From: Paralithodes platypus
Lineage: Eukaryota > Arthropoda > Malacostraca > Decapoda > Lithodidae
Length of the DNA stretch: 64,000 bases
Direction: 5' to 3'
Assembly (NCBI GenBank): GCA_032716605.1
Contig: CM064480.1
Location: 40,620,748 to 40,684,747 of the forward strand
Shown here: in pieces, positions 1 to 12,034 of the stretch
Layout: every line of letters begins with the position of its first letter
Numbering within the stretch: position 1 is the stretch's first letter
Program-made: the position numbers and the translations under genes
The notes under the pieces: model-generated
Databases searched by the model: none
Seen by the model: only the letters and a program-made list of their open reading frames with translations
What the model was told of the DNA's origin: nothing

Positions 1-800
1 CGGAATGAACGGAACGACCCCAGGTGCAACCGAGGATCGTCCGTCATGGCAACTTCCCAATCCCGGGTCTTTGAGCTCGACTCTAGGATGTGGGGAGGAT
101 GAGTGGTTAGTTTTTTGGAGGGGGAGGTGTGTTGGCATCGGATGCTTGACTAGTTTTGGCTTGTGCAGTGTTCGGATGACCTTTATATGGGGCCTTACCT
201 TTATACCCGTGAGGCTTACCTTGTTGGTTTTGTACTGAGAACCTCCCTGCTGAGGGGGTAGTCTGGGGTCTCGAAATGACTGTTTAGGATGTGGTTGGTA
301 ATGCTTGTGACCGCCCCTTGATTTCTGAAAGGGTTTCTTGGGGATGTCCTTCCTCGCTTGGGAGGTAACCTGTTTCCAACCGCTTACCAAATTAAATACT
401 AAGCTCCAAGTTTCAGTGTTAAGAAGGGTGGGCGTAAGCACCGGGGATAGAGTCACCCGGCGACCTATGTCCGCCTGCAACTTCTTTACCAGATGCACTC
501 TCAAGTCTTGGCGAGCTCGTACCGCCTCCAAAATCGCGATGCTAATGTCGCCTAGGGACTGAATGGCATTTTGAAGTGACAGTCTACGAGATAGCTCCAT
601 GGCTCTCCGAATTTGGGGGTCAGTGACGGCCGAGATTGTACGTGCTAGAGAGGCGGCTACTTGATGGCGCACCAAGTATTGAGAGAACATCCGGTAAGCC
701 TTATTTCGTAACCTAAAATCTTGCTCCAAGTGAGCCGGTGGTGGTGGAGAAATGGGGTCATCTAAGGCATGCAATGATACTTGGGGGCCGCCAGAAAAGT
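1..800 (-). pseudogene. C-terminal gag-like segment, open to the window edge
   Basis: Reading the minus strand from about 800 to base 1 gives roughly 265 codons without a stop, in a different frame from the 762-1994 ORF and overlapping its end. The product starts with a PISPPPP motif and continues with a predicted helical stretch (LVRHQVAASLARTISAV, then SRRLSLQNAIQSL). It then becomes basic and Gln/His/Pro-rich towards the edge. This is how the gag-like ORF continues after a single frameshift. Because the frame runs off the window it has no terminal stop here. RT would be expected just outside the window if the DIRS-like reading is right. Confidence 0.45.
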
Positions 801-1994
801 TAGTAAGGCTGGTGGTACCCCTTCTGCTTTGGACACTGGTAGAGAAAAATAAGTGTGATTCTCTTGGGGAATTTGATGTGACACTTTGGATGTAATAGTA
901 GTGGCAAATACCTGGGCCTCGAGTTCCCAATCCAACCACGGGCCGGCTCCCACTTGCCGCATCTGCAGGACCGGGTTCTGAGCTTGGTCCAGAGCCGGGG
1001 TTGTAGCCAACTCCGGCGTAATAGCATTTAAGGCCTTGACATCATTGATGCCATCAGCTTTCGACCAGTCAGCGAAAAGTCGTGTAGAAGCGGCGGAAGG
1101 GACTGCCGGAGCAGCTGAATACACAAAATATGCTGGATTAAGGGGACTAGGTACACCTTTAATAAGAACATCTAGCACCCTCCCTGTCTCGTCTTTAGCC
1201 CTAAATTTTCGATTCTTATTGATCTTTATGGACCATTCTATGGGGACTGGAGGGTCTCCTGACACAGATGGTTGAGCTATAAGAGGATTCTCTGGTACTA
1301 CAGGTACCCACGAGCAATCAGTACCATAGAGGAGAGGCATACGGCCTTTCCTTACCGGTAACTTGTCTAAGGGGGGCGGTTGAACGTCAATATTCACCCT
1401 CAGGTTGGACATAGCTAACGATGCCGGTCCTACAGGACCTGGGGTCGTTGCCACCACTGGGGTTGGGAATGACGTCAAAATTGACGGAAGATCTAATGGT
1501 CTCACTACAGAAGTACTAGCGGGAGCAGTTGAGGTAATAACCGGCTGATCTGACGAGGCAGGGAGTTGGTACTGCTGTAACACCTTATGTAATAAGTCAT
1601 TTACCTGGTCCGAAGTCATCCATTGTCGTGAGGGATCTTTGGATGAATTTGAACTAGCTTCAGAATAATTACTTGGAAGCGACTGAGGAGCTGGGGAGAA
1701 CATAGGATCCACCGGCTCCTCACTCTGTTCCAAGAGTTCATGTGATCCTAACTCTTGAGAATTCTCGTGATCCCTAGGGGGCCAAGACAAATCAGGCACC
1801 GAAGATGGCAACATGTTGGTGTTGCTATCCTCAGTCTGTTCTAGAGTGACATTGAGTGAAGGTTCTGGATGGCGCCAGTAACCTCCTGCCGCCAATGGCT
1901 GGGGGTCCTGATCCATCGGAGAGATAATTTGTGCCCCCGCCGGACGACCCCTAAATTGATTGGCCAGTACCCTACTATGGCCTGTTGATTTCAC
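762..1994 (-). pseudogene. Central gag-like ORF of the same retroelement, 410 aa open
   Basis: This is a 410-codon open stretch, rich in Pro, Ser, Glu and Asp over the first ~200 residues and more ordered after that. It has no RT, protease or transposase motif. The frame is already open upstream of the first Met (to about 2150), so the Met is probably not a true start. At its 3' end (about 780-830) the frame switches into the next segment. The Pro/Ser-rich linker followed by a helical C-terminal half fits a structural gag-like protein. I cannot name the family with certainty. Confidence 0.45.
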
Positions 1995-2044
1995 ACCCCG
2001 GGGAACTAGAGATAATTTTGGTATTGCAAACGTTACATCAGAAG

Positions 2045-2760
2045 TTACATGCCTAGAATGTTCTCCACTAGTAGTGGGTGTCTGAGAGTCAGAGGGCGGT
2101 GACAGTTGGGGGGTCTCCCGCCGGCTGCTTGAAGAGATATACTCTTCTCGTCGGCGTTTGTACGACCTCGAAGAGTCCGAGGTAGAGTGGTGAACGCGTT
2201 GCCGTGGGACTTTGATCTGGACTTCGACTTCCGCCGCGTGGCACGGGCTGAGGAGGGAACCTCTGTGACGTCGCTCTCACTACTACTATTGACATATTCT
2301 TTTCTTATGGCTTTAGTTTTGACCTTAGGTCTGACCGCTTTAGAGGGACCGGGTTTTACTAAAGGTGACTTTATAATAAGCTTTTCCCATAGGATGTCGT
2401 TATCACACTGGAGGGACTTATGGGCACTATCTTTAGCGTATGTATTGAATGTCGCTTTAACTTCATGTAAACCACCAAACATGAAAGGTCTGTTTTAGCT
2501 AACAAGGCGGACTTTAATTCTGAACAAACGGCGCACTTTTTCGACAACCACACGCCGCGTGAGCGATCGAAACACTTGACACATTTAGTGCAGGAAGTTT
2601 GAGTAAACACTGGTAAGAGGGAACAAGTGGGTGTAGCACAAAGATCAAATCTGATCATAGTGCCGTTCAAAGAGAGGGTCCCCTCCTCCGTCGGGATCCG
2701 ATGGCCAACTCCGCCGGAGAAGTAGTCTGGGGGCCTGGAAAGAAAATTTCCAGGAATCAA
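2045..2760 (-). pseudogene. N-terminal part of a gag-like retroelement ORF (DIRS-like)
   Basis: The reading frame opening at 2760 encodes a short protein with paired cysteines (CTKCVKC, then KKCAVC about 16 residues on). This is the spacing I associate with the N-terminus of gag-like ORF1 in DIRS-type retroelements. At about 2485 the frame shifts into a second frame (2482-2045) that begins FGGLHEVKATF and continues into a basic, serine/arginine-rich stretch (RRKSKSRSKS). Near 2150-2240 it shifts again into the frame of the 762-1994 ORF. The three pieces join without a gap in the same order, so I read them as one broken ORF. The family assignment is inference. It could also be the gag of another retroelement. 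Confidence 0.45.
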
Positions 2761-4245
2761 TGCTCATAAGGATAACCTGCGAGGTATTATACATCCTATC
2801 TCAAATCCGCCGGAAACTTAGTGAAAAGTGCACAACTATTCTAACCTTCCGCCGGATCTGTCTAGCTGAGTTTCTCACAAACTTACCTGTGACAAGCGTC
2901 ACAGGTCCCTTGACCTTATTAAGTTGTGACTGTAACTAACCAGTTTGCAAAACTAATATATCACGTAGTGAACACTTGACTGATGTCGCCGTGGGCGATG
3001 AAGTCGTTACGTGTCACTAGGCCAGACAGGGTGAGTTCCCTCGGCGAGCCGAGATGGTGGCCCTGGTAGGAATGCAATTCCGCCGGGAGAGTGTGGTTCA
3101 GCCAAACCACGCCGGGATCTTCTGAATGTTCCTATCCGCCAGAGGCGGATTACTTAGACCCAACGCACAGGCCCGCCGGAACAGACAAAAACTGCCGGGA
3201 AACAGGGATGGCACAGCCCTTTTCCTGCAGTCCCACACACATAAAATAAAATGCATCATGACATATAGGGACATCTCCCAGGCCCCAAAGGTTCAAGCTC
3301 GCAGAACCAACACAGGGGGAAAACAACGTAATCAATAACAACAGAAAAATTTAGACACCTAAATTACCTGTAGCCTATGATGGAGACCCCTAATTATGAT
3401 GACCACATAAACCGAAGACATCCCAGCCGAAGACGCTCGAGAACCCGCAGCCGCACCATGTAAACGGAGGCCTTATCAAGGGGCCTAAGCAAAACACGAA
3501 CCCTGGAAGGTGGAGCACCACGTGCAGACACCCTTAAACCAGAGCATTTGCTGATAATTGTAGACAGTGGCATGTACTATCCTCAATAATGACATTCTGT
3601 ATCATGCCTTGTAGCGTGGTCACCTTCTAGCTAAGTAAACACAACAGCTAAGGCGTCATACACAAATAAAACAACACACGCAGTCCACCCATCCGGGACT
3701 CCTGGACGCCTATGACAATGGTACCCTATTTTAACACACTCTTCCTGCGAACCGACCAATCTGGCAGCCGTGCTAGCTAATGTAAACCTTGTTACTGCAA
3801 CACAGATATATACAAATGAGTAAGGACTCACTAGAAGCTCTGCGAACGTCGAATGAAGCAGACACGGCGCAAGCCCTGTGATCGGGAGGGACGCGGAAGA
3901 AGGAAGAACGAGGATGGCTGCTATGGGGCCTGGTATCGGGGAAGCAAAACATGAGAAATCCACGCATATGGCAAGTCATATGATAACAGATATTAAATTA
4001 TCTTTTCTTTTTTATATTTTACAGAGTTTTTTTCTGTAGGGTACCCAATCAAAATGACGATCCCATAAGGGAATTAGGCGTGCACTTGTGATGAGTACTC
4101 CATGATCTTCCGTGTGGGTTATTCAAATTGCTGGTGCAGGATGTTGAATGGAGATTATTAATGTTAATAGGCGAAGTCGTCAAGGATTACGGGGCCCTAC
4201 TAAATATTAGGTTTTCTCTACTTCCCTTCGGGAATCAAACCTATA
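2761..4245. other. Non-coding stretch upstream of the gag-like ORF
   Basis: No credible coding region. The part next to 2760 probably includes the 5' leader of the minus-strand retroelement, and repeated GCCGGG/CCGCCGG-type words occur between 2680 and 3200. I could not delimit a terminal repeat. The rest shows nothing recognisable. Confidence 0.4.
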
Positions 4246-4526
4246 GTATATGCGCTTGCTTGGGTATATTCGTTTCTTTTCATTTATGTATATGTTGATC
4301 TATCCTACTTTTATCTATCTATTCAACTATCAACGAGAATAGTTTGATAAATCTAAATGGGAGGTGCCTCATGTGGGCAGCATGTCCTTATGCAGTTTCC
4401 CGCGATCTCATGTTCTTAAGTATGGACTGTAAATTAATGACATTCTATCACAAACAAAATTAATAATAAAGTGGCATGATGAAATACGAAGAGAAGAAAC
4501 GAATATACCCAAGCAAGCGCATATAC
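4246..4526. repeat. Perfect 33-bp inverted repeat
   Basis: Bases 4246-4278 and 4494-4526 are exact reverse complements over 33 nt (core TGCGCTTGCTTGGGTATATT) with a 215-bp AT-rich loop. The right arm ends about 20 bp before the tRNA-like head of the SINE at 4547. This could be a small foldback/MITE or an inverted duplication of the SINE's 5' flank. No flanking target duplication was recognised. Confidence 0.7.
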
Positions 4527-4546
4527 ATACACATATTCATAGGGGA

Positions 4547-4700
4547 GGTGTGGTGGAGTGGTCTTGCCACTGGCCTGGTAATCCAAAGGTCCCGGGTTCA
4601 AATCCCGATGTATCAATGGGAAGATATTATTGGGATGGAATTTGTACTGTACCTAGTATCAGTGCATTACCACAAGCCCACCGAAACGTAAATAAAATAC
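4547..4700 (+). mobile_element. tRNA-derived SINE
   Basis: The segment starts with a tRNA-like head. An A-box-like TGGTGGAGTGG lies near 4551, and a good B box GGTTCAAATCC at 4595-4605 sits within a T arm whose CGGG/CCCG stem pairs. The anticodon region (CTGGTAA loop) looks like tRNA-Thr, but the stem is imperfect, so this is a SINE rather than a working tRNA. The tRNA-unrelated part follows. A second segment ends in 24 A at 5075-5098, and I cannot say whether it belongs to the same element. Confidence 0.55.
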
Positions 4701-4739
4701 CCTCATTGTTCCCTAATTAAATAGCACTGTATGAATATT

Positions 4740-5098
4740 CCCATATTCAAAATATGCTATAGGGGTGCAATGCCTGGTGAGTTATCTGCTCAACAGGTGG
4801 CGTTGTGTGTGTTTAAGTGTGAGAGTCCGAGTGTAGGGGGTGAGACAGTGAAGCACGGGAACGAGGTGGCTTCAGAGATGGGGTCGTTTCGGGCCATGAG
4901 TGAGCACCGTGCCTCATGTGAAGGCAAGATGGCAGGTGCTCGTTGTACTCTACGTGCTTCACATGTCTCACTCCCTAGACTGGAACAAGACCTCACGGGC
5001 TTCACTGTTCATTGTAAAGCGGTGAATGTTAAGGCTCTCAGCCTATGCCCGAGAGGAAGTAAGTTGGAATATAGAAAAAAAAAAAAAAAAAAAAAAAA
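4740..5098 (+). repeat. Poly(A)-tailed segment, possible retroposed sequence
   Basis: A GC-balanced segment is followed directly by 24 A residues (5075-5098), the signature of a target-primed insertion. An open frame runs through it but ends in lysines encoded by the tail, so I do not call it a gene. It may be the body of the upstream SINE or a separate processed sequence. Confidence 0.35.
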
Positions 5099-5686
5099 CC
5101 ACTCTCCCTGAAACATACGTACGAACGCACAGCCAAGCAAGGAGACAGTCCCTGTAGAATACAGAATACTTCTATAATGAATATCTTGAAAAACTACACC
5201 AGAAAAGTATGTTTGTGCGTAACTCTGCGAAATCGGTAAAATCACATTTTTTGGCAAAAGGATCCTGGGTTCAAAAATTTGGGACGTTAGGTTACCGTAG
5301 GCATGGGCGGAGATAGCTGTTATGGGGCCCTAGGCACTGGGGTTATGCGGGGTCCTTGTAAATGGGTGGGTGGGGGGCGAGCGAAGCGAGCCCCTACAGT
5401 TTGGGGGTTTGGGGGGGTGCTGTAAGCCCCCCCAAGAAAATTTTGGAAAATTGAGTACTTTTTAGGGGCATTTTGAGGCCTATGGAGGGAGTGAAATCCT
5501 GTAATTTTTAGTGGTTTTAATATGACCATAGTGCTTCTCACTCATGATAATCAAAGTATTATTTGACACAACATGAGCGACTGAGCCTATTTGTGCTAAT
5601 TCAATATACATTTTGATTATTTTGGCAATACCCTAGTGATCACGTTATTTTGTTTAGCTTTGTAACTAGTAAATTGAAATAACAGA
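5099..5686. repeat. Non-coding, with G/C-tract hairpins
   Basis: No gene. Around 5370-5435 is a compact block with the word GCGAGCGAAGCGAGCCCC and a hairpin formed by seven G and seven C around TGCTGTAAG. It looks like part of a short interspersed or DNA-transposon repeat. The family is not recognised. Confidence 0.3.
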
Positions 5687-8665
5687 TTTTTTTTTTTTTT
5701 TTTTAAAGAGACAATGAACGGAGGAAGGAAAAACACAGATAAAACAAAAAGGTCCATGTGCCTAAAGGCATCCTCCATTCATAAAATGTTTGTAACAACT
5801 GGATTTAAACATTTGTTGATTGTAAGTTTGTGGAAAGCAATTCGAGGGAAGTGAATTCCAAAGAGTAGTAGCTCTGGGGATAAATTAATTCTGATAAGCA
5901 GAAGTTCTGCATTGTGGAGGAGAAAGTGTAAATTCATGGGCGCTCTCAGCTGCCCTAGTTCTACGGGGAAAGATGTGGAGAGGCGGCACAATTGAAGCAA
6001 GTTCCTCGGAACAATTGCTGTGAAAATATCTGTAGAATAATGCAAGGGATGCAACGTTTCTTCGTATGGCTAATGTAGGAAGGTCCTGTGTGATTGCAGG
6101 GTTATTGATTAATCTAATAGCTTTATTTTGAATTTTGTCCAACTGCCTCAATGCAACCACTCCACTTCCACCCCACAGAGGTGAACAGTAATCCATCTGA
6201 GAGTGCACATGACTTTTATATATTACGGCCAACTGCTCGTCAGTGAAGAATTCTCGAACTCTGTACAGGAGTCCCAGTTTTTTAGAGGCATTCTTAGCAA
6301 TGCTTCTAACATAATGTGTCCAGCTCAAGTTAGTAGTTAATGTTACACCGAGAATGTCAATACTAGGGGAAGTGGGAATATTTACAACATTAAAAAATAT
6401 ATGGGAGTCAATGAGATTCTGTCGGTTAGAAAATTGAATGTACTTGGTTTTCTGTGCATTAAAGGAAACTAGATTCTTTTGTCCCCATTCATTCATTCTA
6501 GAAAGGTCCTGGTTCAGAGAAATTGCAGTGTTTATTTTTGAATTTATAAGATCGGGTTGGGTGAAAGAATTGGTAAATGTGAAGGAACTGTGGAGTGTTG
6601 AGTCATCTGCGTAGGAATGTATTGGATTATGAGTGGTAGATATGAGATCATTGATATGAATGAGGAACAGAGTTGGGGCCAAAACTGATCCCTGGGGAAC
6701 ACCAGCATTTATTGAGTGAAATTGAGAATAAAGGCCATCTACCATTACACGTATTTTTCTGTTATGAAGATAAGAAGAAATTAGTGGAACTAATGATGCA
6801 AGGCCGTAGTGTGACATCTTCGACAATAAGGATTGATGCCAGACTCTATCAAATGCCTTTGATATATCCAGTGCTATTGTATGTGTTTCACCATGTTGGT
6901 CTGTAGCTTGGTTGATTTGATGCGTAAGAAGGCAAAGAATGTCTGCAGTTGATCGACATCGTCTAAAACCATATTGCCTATCACTGATTAATTTATTATT
7001 CTCAAGATGCTTAATTATGTGATTATTTAATATAATTTCAAAAACTTTGCCAAGAGTGGAAGTTATAGCTATTGGTCTGTAGTTTGATGGATCTGAAGAG
7101 GCACCTTTTTTAGGAACTGGATGGATGTTTGCTTCTTTCCAGGGTACTGGGAAGCATGAGGTATGAGTACACAGACGGAAAAATTTTTGCCAATACAGGA
7201 GCGAGCACCAAGGAGCAATTCTTAAGTACTATTGGAGGAATTTCATCTGGACCAGGAGCCTTATCTACTGAGAGATTCTGCAAAATAGTTTTGACATGTC
7301 TGGTGTGGATCTTAAGTGAGGGAATTTCAGGTGAATTAAAATTAAGTACAGGGACATCTTGATTTATTTCATCTAAGGTTGAGTTGGTGGAGAAAATATC
7401 TGCAAGAAGGTTAGCTTTACCTCGTGGGTCACTTACAAGATTGCCAGTCGGAGATTTTAATGGTGGAATGGATGAAGCAGTAGTGAAGTTGGATTTGAAT
7501 GAGTTAAGAGTAGACCAAAATATTTTGTTATCATTTGGATTATTTAGAAGTTTATTTGCCTGCTTATGGAGAAAGTTTGATTTAGTTAGGTTTAATACAG
7601 TTTTGGCATGATTTCTGATGTTTCTAAAGTAATTAAAGGCTTCATGTGTTTTTGATCTTGTGTATGCATTGTAGGCTATTGCTTTTTGTTCAGTTACTCT
7701 AGCACAATTATGGTCAAACCATTTAGGTGAATTAGATCTTTTACTGTACTTTTGATGAGGAATAAAAGTTTCCATTCCAATTTTTACAAAATCTTGTATG
7801 TGGCTCAAGGTGGAGTGTGCATCATTAGAAAAGAAAGAGGTCCAGGGAATATCAATAAAGAAACCTTGAAGACCCTCCCAGTCTGCCCTATCGTAATGCC
7901 ATTTAGTCACCAAAACAGGTTCAGAGTGGGAAGGTGTGGTAGGTGATAGACAGGTGGCCTGTATCAGACAGTGATCAGAAGATCCAAGTGGGGACCTCAC
8001 TGTAACATCATAATTTTCTGAATTGGTTGTTAAAAATAAGTCCAGTAGGTGGGAATTATGATTAGGATTATCTGGTACACGGGTGGGTTGGTTGACTAGT
8101 TGAATGAGATTAAATGAGTCTGCAAATAGCTCACATTCAAGACCAGCATCATCAGTCCTGGCTGAATGAGTGAGCCATTCAACATTATGGACATTAAAAT
8201 CACCCAACACAGTGATTTCAGAAGAAGCATTTAAGTTGAGGACACTGAGTTGTGAGGACAGAGAATCAAAAAGACTTTGCTCTGGAGGAGTATTTGGGGA
8301 ACGGTAGATGCAACATATGTATTTAAATTTACCAGCAGAAATTAATTTGTATATAGAATAATCAAAATAGGGACAATTGAAACTAGTAACCTCCTCCAGG
8401 GCAATTTCAGATTTTGCGAAGCAACATACACCACCTTTAGGTCTGAAATTTTGGAGCAGTTGATAACCTGGAAAATTAAATCTAGATGTGTCAGATGTGG
8501 ATGTTACTTGAGTCTCTGTCAAAAAAAGGAGAGTAGGGGATTCTGCTTGAAGAAATTGGTGTACAGAATTGATGTTAGAGTGAAGTCCCCTTATATTACT
8601 AAAGAAATAGCTGTACTGACAAGCAGCTTTGGGACGTTTTGGGATGTATACAGGTATACAAAATT
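5687..8665 (-). mobile_element. Non-LTR retrotransposon (LINE), Jockey-group-like
   Basis: The element has an endonuclease-RT ORF on the minus strand and ends in a poly(A) tail, seen as 18 T at 5687-5704 on the plus strand. ORF1 is absent. The first stop upstream of the endonuclease frame is at about 8665, so the copy is probably 5'-truncated there. A T-rich tail with no LTR is the hallmark of target-primed reverse transcription. I did not find a target-site duplication. Confidence 0.8.
5762..8663 (-). pseudogene. LINE ORF2: endonuclease and reverse transcriptase
   Basis: The apurinic-type endonuclease comes first (FFSNIRGLHSN near 8600, LLFLTETQ near 8520, GDFNVHNVEW near 8200-8170, SSDHCL near 7960). 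The RT follows, with KAPGPDEIPP near 7260, NYRPIA near 7070, DISKAFDRVW near 6855, AGVPQGSVLAP near 6700 and the catalytic YADDSTLH near 6610. The usual LINE C-terminus ends at 5762. Two lesions are visible: a 1-nt frameshift in an A/T homopolymer near 7180, and an in-frame TAA near 5882, after which the same frame resumes (RATTLWNSLP). Otherwise the ORF is continuous, so the copy is fairly young. The protein would nick target DNA and copy its own RNA into it. The clade is inferred from RT motifs only. Confidence 0.85.
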
Positions 8666-9958
8666 AACCATAGCTCTATGTACAACAACGATAACACTGA
8701 CAATATTAATTGAGTCAATCTGTTTTGTTAAGAAAAAAGAAAACAAAATGCATATTTTGCAGCTTTTGCTGTATGTAGCTAGGTTATGGGAATGGATCAG
8801 TTGTTGATTTTGCCGAATGAGGCTTTGAACTTCTGTGAAATATAGAAAATAATTAATATTTTAATTTGATAGTTTTCAATGTGAAAATTGTCATTGACAT
8901 TATGTCATAGAAATTAGAATGAGTTGCTGAAAATGAAGGCATGATTGCATTGCCAATTATATCTATCTTTGGACTAGCACGATAAAACTACCTTTAAATT
9001 GTAAACTACTGTCCAAGACTACAAACTATAATTTTAACTTATTACCTTTCTACTTAACCTAATGCAAGATGGTATTGTAAGTGATTGGAAAATGGGCTAG
9101 ACAAAATTATTTTTCATAAAAAATAGTATAATAGATTACATAGATAAAATATATATTGACATGTAGGCTATTATACATTTGTAATATAATAAAATCGTCT
9201 AAAAGAAGCCAGAATTTTATTTAAAAGGATGGCACTGGTACTGAATGGGTTAAGTTAATGTAGGCGAACAGCCTTAGGACTAAAGAGATTGATTAGCATG
9301 GGTCTAAATTCCATAGACCTAGGGATACAAAATTGCACCTCCACCTACGGGAACTATCTGCTCCTCTTGAATCTCGTCTGGGCTAGGAAACGAGCGTGTC
9401 GAGCTCTGTGCTATAGCGGCGCCTACTATTCATAGACTACCCATTAACCTCTCCGCTGCGTACCCCCTATAGTATACAGCCACCCCTGTGCGTAGGTATT
9501 TAGCTGGTTTTCTTCACTGGTTTTCGTACCATAAATATCATTAATACTTATCCATATGTGCCTATTTTATGTTGATTATAAAGGTATTAACCTGTTACAG
9601 CAATAACACAAGTGGAAACAGCGTTTGGATGGTCAAAATCAGCAAATTAGATCGGGAGTTACATAACTTAAGGCTGAGCCAGCCTGCGACCCTACCAGCC
9701 GTCATGACGTCTGGAGAGACACTGTCGTGTAATTGTCTCTCTTTCTCTCTTTCATTCGCTATGTAGCACATACAAGCACACCCCTCTTATGACTCGCTAT
9801 TGATAGCACGAAAATATATCGACAAAATATGGGAATAAGAGAGAGCATGGGTGATAATTGAAGGGGGGGGGGAGGAGGGGATGTGGAGAAGTGATATTTG
9901 GCATGGCCAATGGGCAATACAAAAAATATATATATATATAAATTGATACTGGGCTGGT
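8666..9958. other. AT-rich intergenic stretch
   Basis: No coding signal. It contains a G-run near 9866 and an (AT)n tract at about 9928-9941 that abuts the broken 3' end of the BEL element, suggesting the element was cut there. Confidence 0.5.
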
Positions 9959-11344
9959 TTAACCTGCTATTTGACTGTCGCTCCAGACATAGATGTTATT
10001 AATCTGTAGAATGTCTGTATAAGCATCCAGTGTAAACTTTATTAGATGAGCAGACAGAAGCAATGCAGTAAGTTCTAATTTAGGAACTGTAATCTTCTTT
10101 ATAGGGGCTACTTTGGCCTTTGCTGTAGCCAGTGTCGCTTCACTACCATTGCATATGTATATGGCAGTACCGTACGCACTATTACTAGTATCAGAAAAGG
10201 CATATAGATCCACCTGTTGACCACTAATAACCTGACAATTAAGTTGGACCTTGCAACATGTGGAAAGGTCCGACCGAATCAACCGCCAAGTATCCTGTAA
10301 CTCAGTCGGGAGGGGCGTCTCCCAATCTAGTTTTAGCCGCCACAGTTGCTGTAAAAACATACGAGCACGGATAGTTACAGGCAGCAAAAAACCTAGGGGA
10401 TCAAACAACCTTGCTGACAAGCTTAAGCTGTTTCGTTTGGTCATAAGCTCATTGCCGCATGGGGTGTGACAGAAGGATATACAATCTGTGGTAGTGTCCC
10501 ATTTGTGGCCTAAAAACTTCACCTCACTATTCTTAGTAGCTACACCGTCAGAAGCAAATTGACCTTTCAAAAGATCACTATTAGTGGCCCATTCTCTTAA
10601 GTATAAATGAGCCTTGGCAAATATATCACGGATCTCCCAGCATCTCTTGAGCAATAAATCTTCATCGTCTCCAGTGCCTTGAAGATTGTCCACATAGATC
10701 CCCTGCTTGATCCCATTCTTGAAGTCAGGATCTAGTCCAGCCTCCTCAAGATGTCGCAAGATAGTAGCGTTGATAAGGAACTGGGAACAGGTCGCTCCAA
10801 ATATAACGACTCTGAACCTGTAGACCAGATACTCTGAATCTAGATCCATTGGGTCCCGTGGCCACAAAATTCTTTTCGAGTCCCTGTCTTCACGATGGAG
10901 TTGAAGCATCAGGAAGGCCTTCTCAATATCGGGGACTCATGCAAACTTATGACATCTGAAGCCTAACATAATTTGCGCGAGATCAGAGACCAGGGACGGA
11001 TCTGTGTACAGACAATCATTCAGGGTATAGGAGCGATCACTGGATTTAGCAGAGCAGTCATACACAATACGAACAGGAGTGGTGGAACTGTCCTTTTTAA
11101 TCCCATGGTGAGCAAGGTAATGGATGTTATCCCCATACTCACCGAGATCTACTCTTTCCACAAATCCACGTTGTACCTGCTCGTTTAGTACTGCCGCATA
11201 AGTCTCGCAATAAGTTGGATCCTTGACAAACTGTTTCTGAAGGCCACGTAATCTACCAAGTGCTAGATGGAAATTAGTAGGTAATTTACTCTTATTATCA
11301 TTCCAAGGGAGCCTTACCACATACCTGACCCCTGCCAGAGTCAT
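9959..11344 (-). pseudogene. BEL/Pao reverse transcriptase and start of RNase H
   Basis: RT begins RLPWND near 11310, followed by LGRLRGLQKQF, HGIKKDSSTTPVRIVYDCSAK near 11090, and DIEKAFLML near 10925 just after an in-frame TGA at about 10934. The polymerase box reads YVDNLQGT near 10690, where most RTs have Y-x-D-D. YVDN is common in BEL/Pao elements and is not by itself a defect. The Pao peptidase-A17/RNase H region follows (VKFLGHKWDT, LSARLFDPLGFLLPVTIRARMFLQQLW, ITVPKLELTALLL, VWSDSQ). The frame ends just after WSDSQIAG at 9959, so RNase H is cut and no integrase follows. Confidence 0.85.
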
Positions 11345-12034
11345 ACGTTACAGTCTCTTCATACGAGCTCAACGCTAGCTTGGACTCCCAATCAAGTTCA
11401 TGTGGGTCAATTCCAATATTGTCCAAGTCCCATAGCTTATCTATATCAGTACATGTATTATCAGGCACATTTGGCCTAATATATTTATCTATGGGGCTTA
11501 CTGCTACCTTGAGGACCGTAACCACCTCCACCTGTGTGTCTTGAGAAGAAGTGGCATACCCTTGGATCATGGGGAGCATTATTAGCTTATCTACCCGCCG
11601 ATATCCAGGGTGAACCAGGTCGTAGTAATAATCAGCTCCGACCAGTAGCATAATACCATTGTTAGCAGAGAGTTGATCATCAGCCAGTTTATAACCCTTG
11701 CTTCTGAGATATTTCAAATGTGGTTGAATCTCTGATGCTATATAGAAACTGGGTAGTTTGTCGACCACAACAGCCTTGATGGGACATACCTTTCTTCTAT
11801 AAACATAGGAAATCTCCACTACATCATAGTCACTGGAATCTACTTCACCAGTGAAGCCATGGAGACGCAAATTCTCGTGGCGGCTTGTTACTTCACTCAT
11901 TATTTGTCAGTGACCCTTGCTGGTACATTTGAGCTGGGGTAATGATAACCGCAGAACGAATGACCTCTGTGAGCACTGGTCGAGTATGGTGCACGTCATT
12001 GTAGGCTTATTATTACTCCCCACTACTGGCAGCA
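11298..12034 (-). pseudogene. BEL/Pao protease region (DUF1758-like)
   Basis: The gag frame runs on into a retropepsin-like segment, TILDQCSQRSFVLR near 11990. BEL proteases usually have a small residue after the catalytic Asp and a Gly (D-x-G), and here the position reads DQC. It is followed by ENLRLHGFTG and LVGADYYYDLV near 11625, which are typical of the domain between protease and RT. An in-frame TGA lies near 11917. The frame ends at about 11298-11330, where a frameshift leads into RT. The Gly-to-Cys change would be expected to disable the protease. Confidence 0.7.

Noticed and set aside
4731..5111. 126-codon open frame ending in a lysine run
   Set aside because: The lysines come from the 24-A tail of a retroposed segment. 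No domain is present.
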